NCBI GenBank assembly: GCA_036844705.1
Contig: DAIUFH010000018.1
Span: 1 to 33,195 of the forward strand
Length of the DNA stretch: 33,195 bases
Origin: DAIUFH01 sp036844705
Lineage (GTDB): Bacteria; Bacillota; Clostridia; Tissierellales; Tissierellaceae
Direction of reading: 5' to 3'
This document shows, piece by piece, positions 32,728-33,195 of the stretch. A model generated the notes under the pieces. It ran no database searches and was not told the DNA's origin. It saw nothing but the letters and a program-made list of their open reading frames with translations. Position numbers and translations under genes: made by a program. How positions within the stretch are numbered: position 1 is the first letter of the stretch; every line of letters begins with the position of its first letter.

Positions 32728-33195
32728 CTCAGCCTCCTTTGTCTCAGTAGAATAACGATAAATACAACTGCTCCCAATGTTCCAAGTATCAAATAGACAG
32801 GTATTTCAAAAGGCTTTATAATTGTCCGCGAGATTATATCGCAAAAAGTTATAGTTCCCATTCCCAACACACATACCCAAGGCAAATTACTCCTAAGGTC
32901 ATCGCCTCTATACATTGATACTATATTAGGTACAATTAAGCCTAAAAAAGGCAGATTTCCAATAACAACTGCAACAATTCCTACCGCAATTGAAATAAGA
33001 CCAGTACCTAAAATAACTATTCTGTTATAATTTACTCCGAGACTTATGGCAACATCTTGTCCTAGACCGGCTAAAGTCAATCTATCAGCATAAATAAAAA
33101 TAAAAAAAGTAACTATAACAATCAGCCATAAATATTCATATCTCCCAATTTGAACCGATGCAAAAGAACCTACAAACCAGGATTCAATATTTTGA
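32724..33195 (-). CDS. Ferric-siderophore ABC transporter permease (FecCD family, first), 5' end outside window
   Basis: The frame stays open to the window edge, so the N-terminal part of the gene is missing. About 156 residues are present, starting within QNIESWFVGSFAS and including LAGLGQDVAISLGVNYNR, a GNLPFLGLIVPNIVSMYRGDD segment typical of FecCD permeases, and a final membrane helix. A TTG at 33080 is internal and not the start. It is the partner of the following permease. Confidence 0.9.
   Translation of the reverse strand, partial: QNIESWFVGSFASVQIGRYEYLWLIVIVTFFIFIYADRLTLAGLGQDVAISLGVNYNRIVILGTGLISIAVGIVAVVIGNLPFLGLIVPNIVSMYRGDDLRSNLPWVCVLGMGTITFCDIISRTIIKPFEIPVYLILGTLGAVVFIVILLRQRRLR

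Noticed and set aside
30962..33195. Cobalamin (BtuCD) transporter
   Set aside because: The permease and ATPase segments look more like the FatDCE/YclNOP siderophore group, and no cobalamin riboswitch or cob gene is near. The distinction is not absolute without the 5' genes.

Overview
The window reads as the chromosome of a low-GC, anaerobic, Gram-positive bacterium of the Clostridia/Tissierellia type. This rests on the A+T-rich composition, strong GGAGG-type ribosome binding sites, GTG and TTG starts, a clostridial-style selenocysteine formate dehydrogenase, and best-recognised relatives in Gottschalkia/Tissierella-like organisms. That placement is inferred from gene content; no rRNA or other marker is present. 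Nearly all genes lie on the minus strand. No stretch longer than 300 bases lacks a gene.

Region 1 (about 986-16354, minus strand) is one long formate/tungsten unit. Read in the direction of transcription it runs hylC-hylB-hylA-fdhF2 (a NAD- and probably ferredoxin-linked, probably electron-bifurcating formate dehydrogenase), mog, mobA, fdhD, a molybdenum/tungsten-cofactor riboswitch, tupA-tupB-tupC (tungstate import), moeA, a moeA fused to a binding-protein-like domain, moaA, and a moaC-MOSC fusion. The catalytic subunit is split by an in-frame TGA at 12156-12158, read here as selenocysteine 347 with a SECIS hairpin directly after it. The unit thus holds the enzyme, its metal uptake, most of its pterin cofactor synthesis, the cofactor sulfuration factor and a cofactor-sensing RNA. 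MPT synthase (moaD/moaE) is not in the window. A GNAT acetyltransferase (191-928, plus strand) faces this unit across a bidirectional terminator.

Region 2 (16437-25210) is mixed. It holds a DUF1294 membrane protein that appears to start at ATA, a two-gene radical-SAM DNA-repair-associated pair, two tandem PuuD-like class I amidotransferases, an alpha/beta hydrolase preceded by a 30-residue TatA-like microprotein, uracil-DNA glycosylase, and a TrkA/TrkH potassium uptake pair behind a leader with a terminator hairpin.

Region 3 (25293-30765) holds a glutamate-cysteine ligase paired with an unusual ATP-grasp ligase (a candidate low-molecular-weight thiol pathway), a COG2509 flavoprotein and a CDF metal exporter. 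Region 4 (30962 to the window end) is the 3' part of a ferric-siderophore ABC importer (two permeases, the first cut by the window edge, plus the ATPase).

Several intergenic spacers contain degenerate copies of a short palindromic, non-coding repeat family. The most interesting signals are the riboswitch with its apparent three-way switching geometry, the ligase/ATP-grasp thiol pair, the UGA/SECIS selenoprotein, the ATA start and the TatA-like microprotein.
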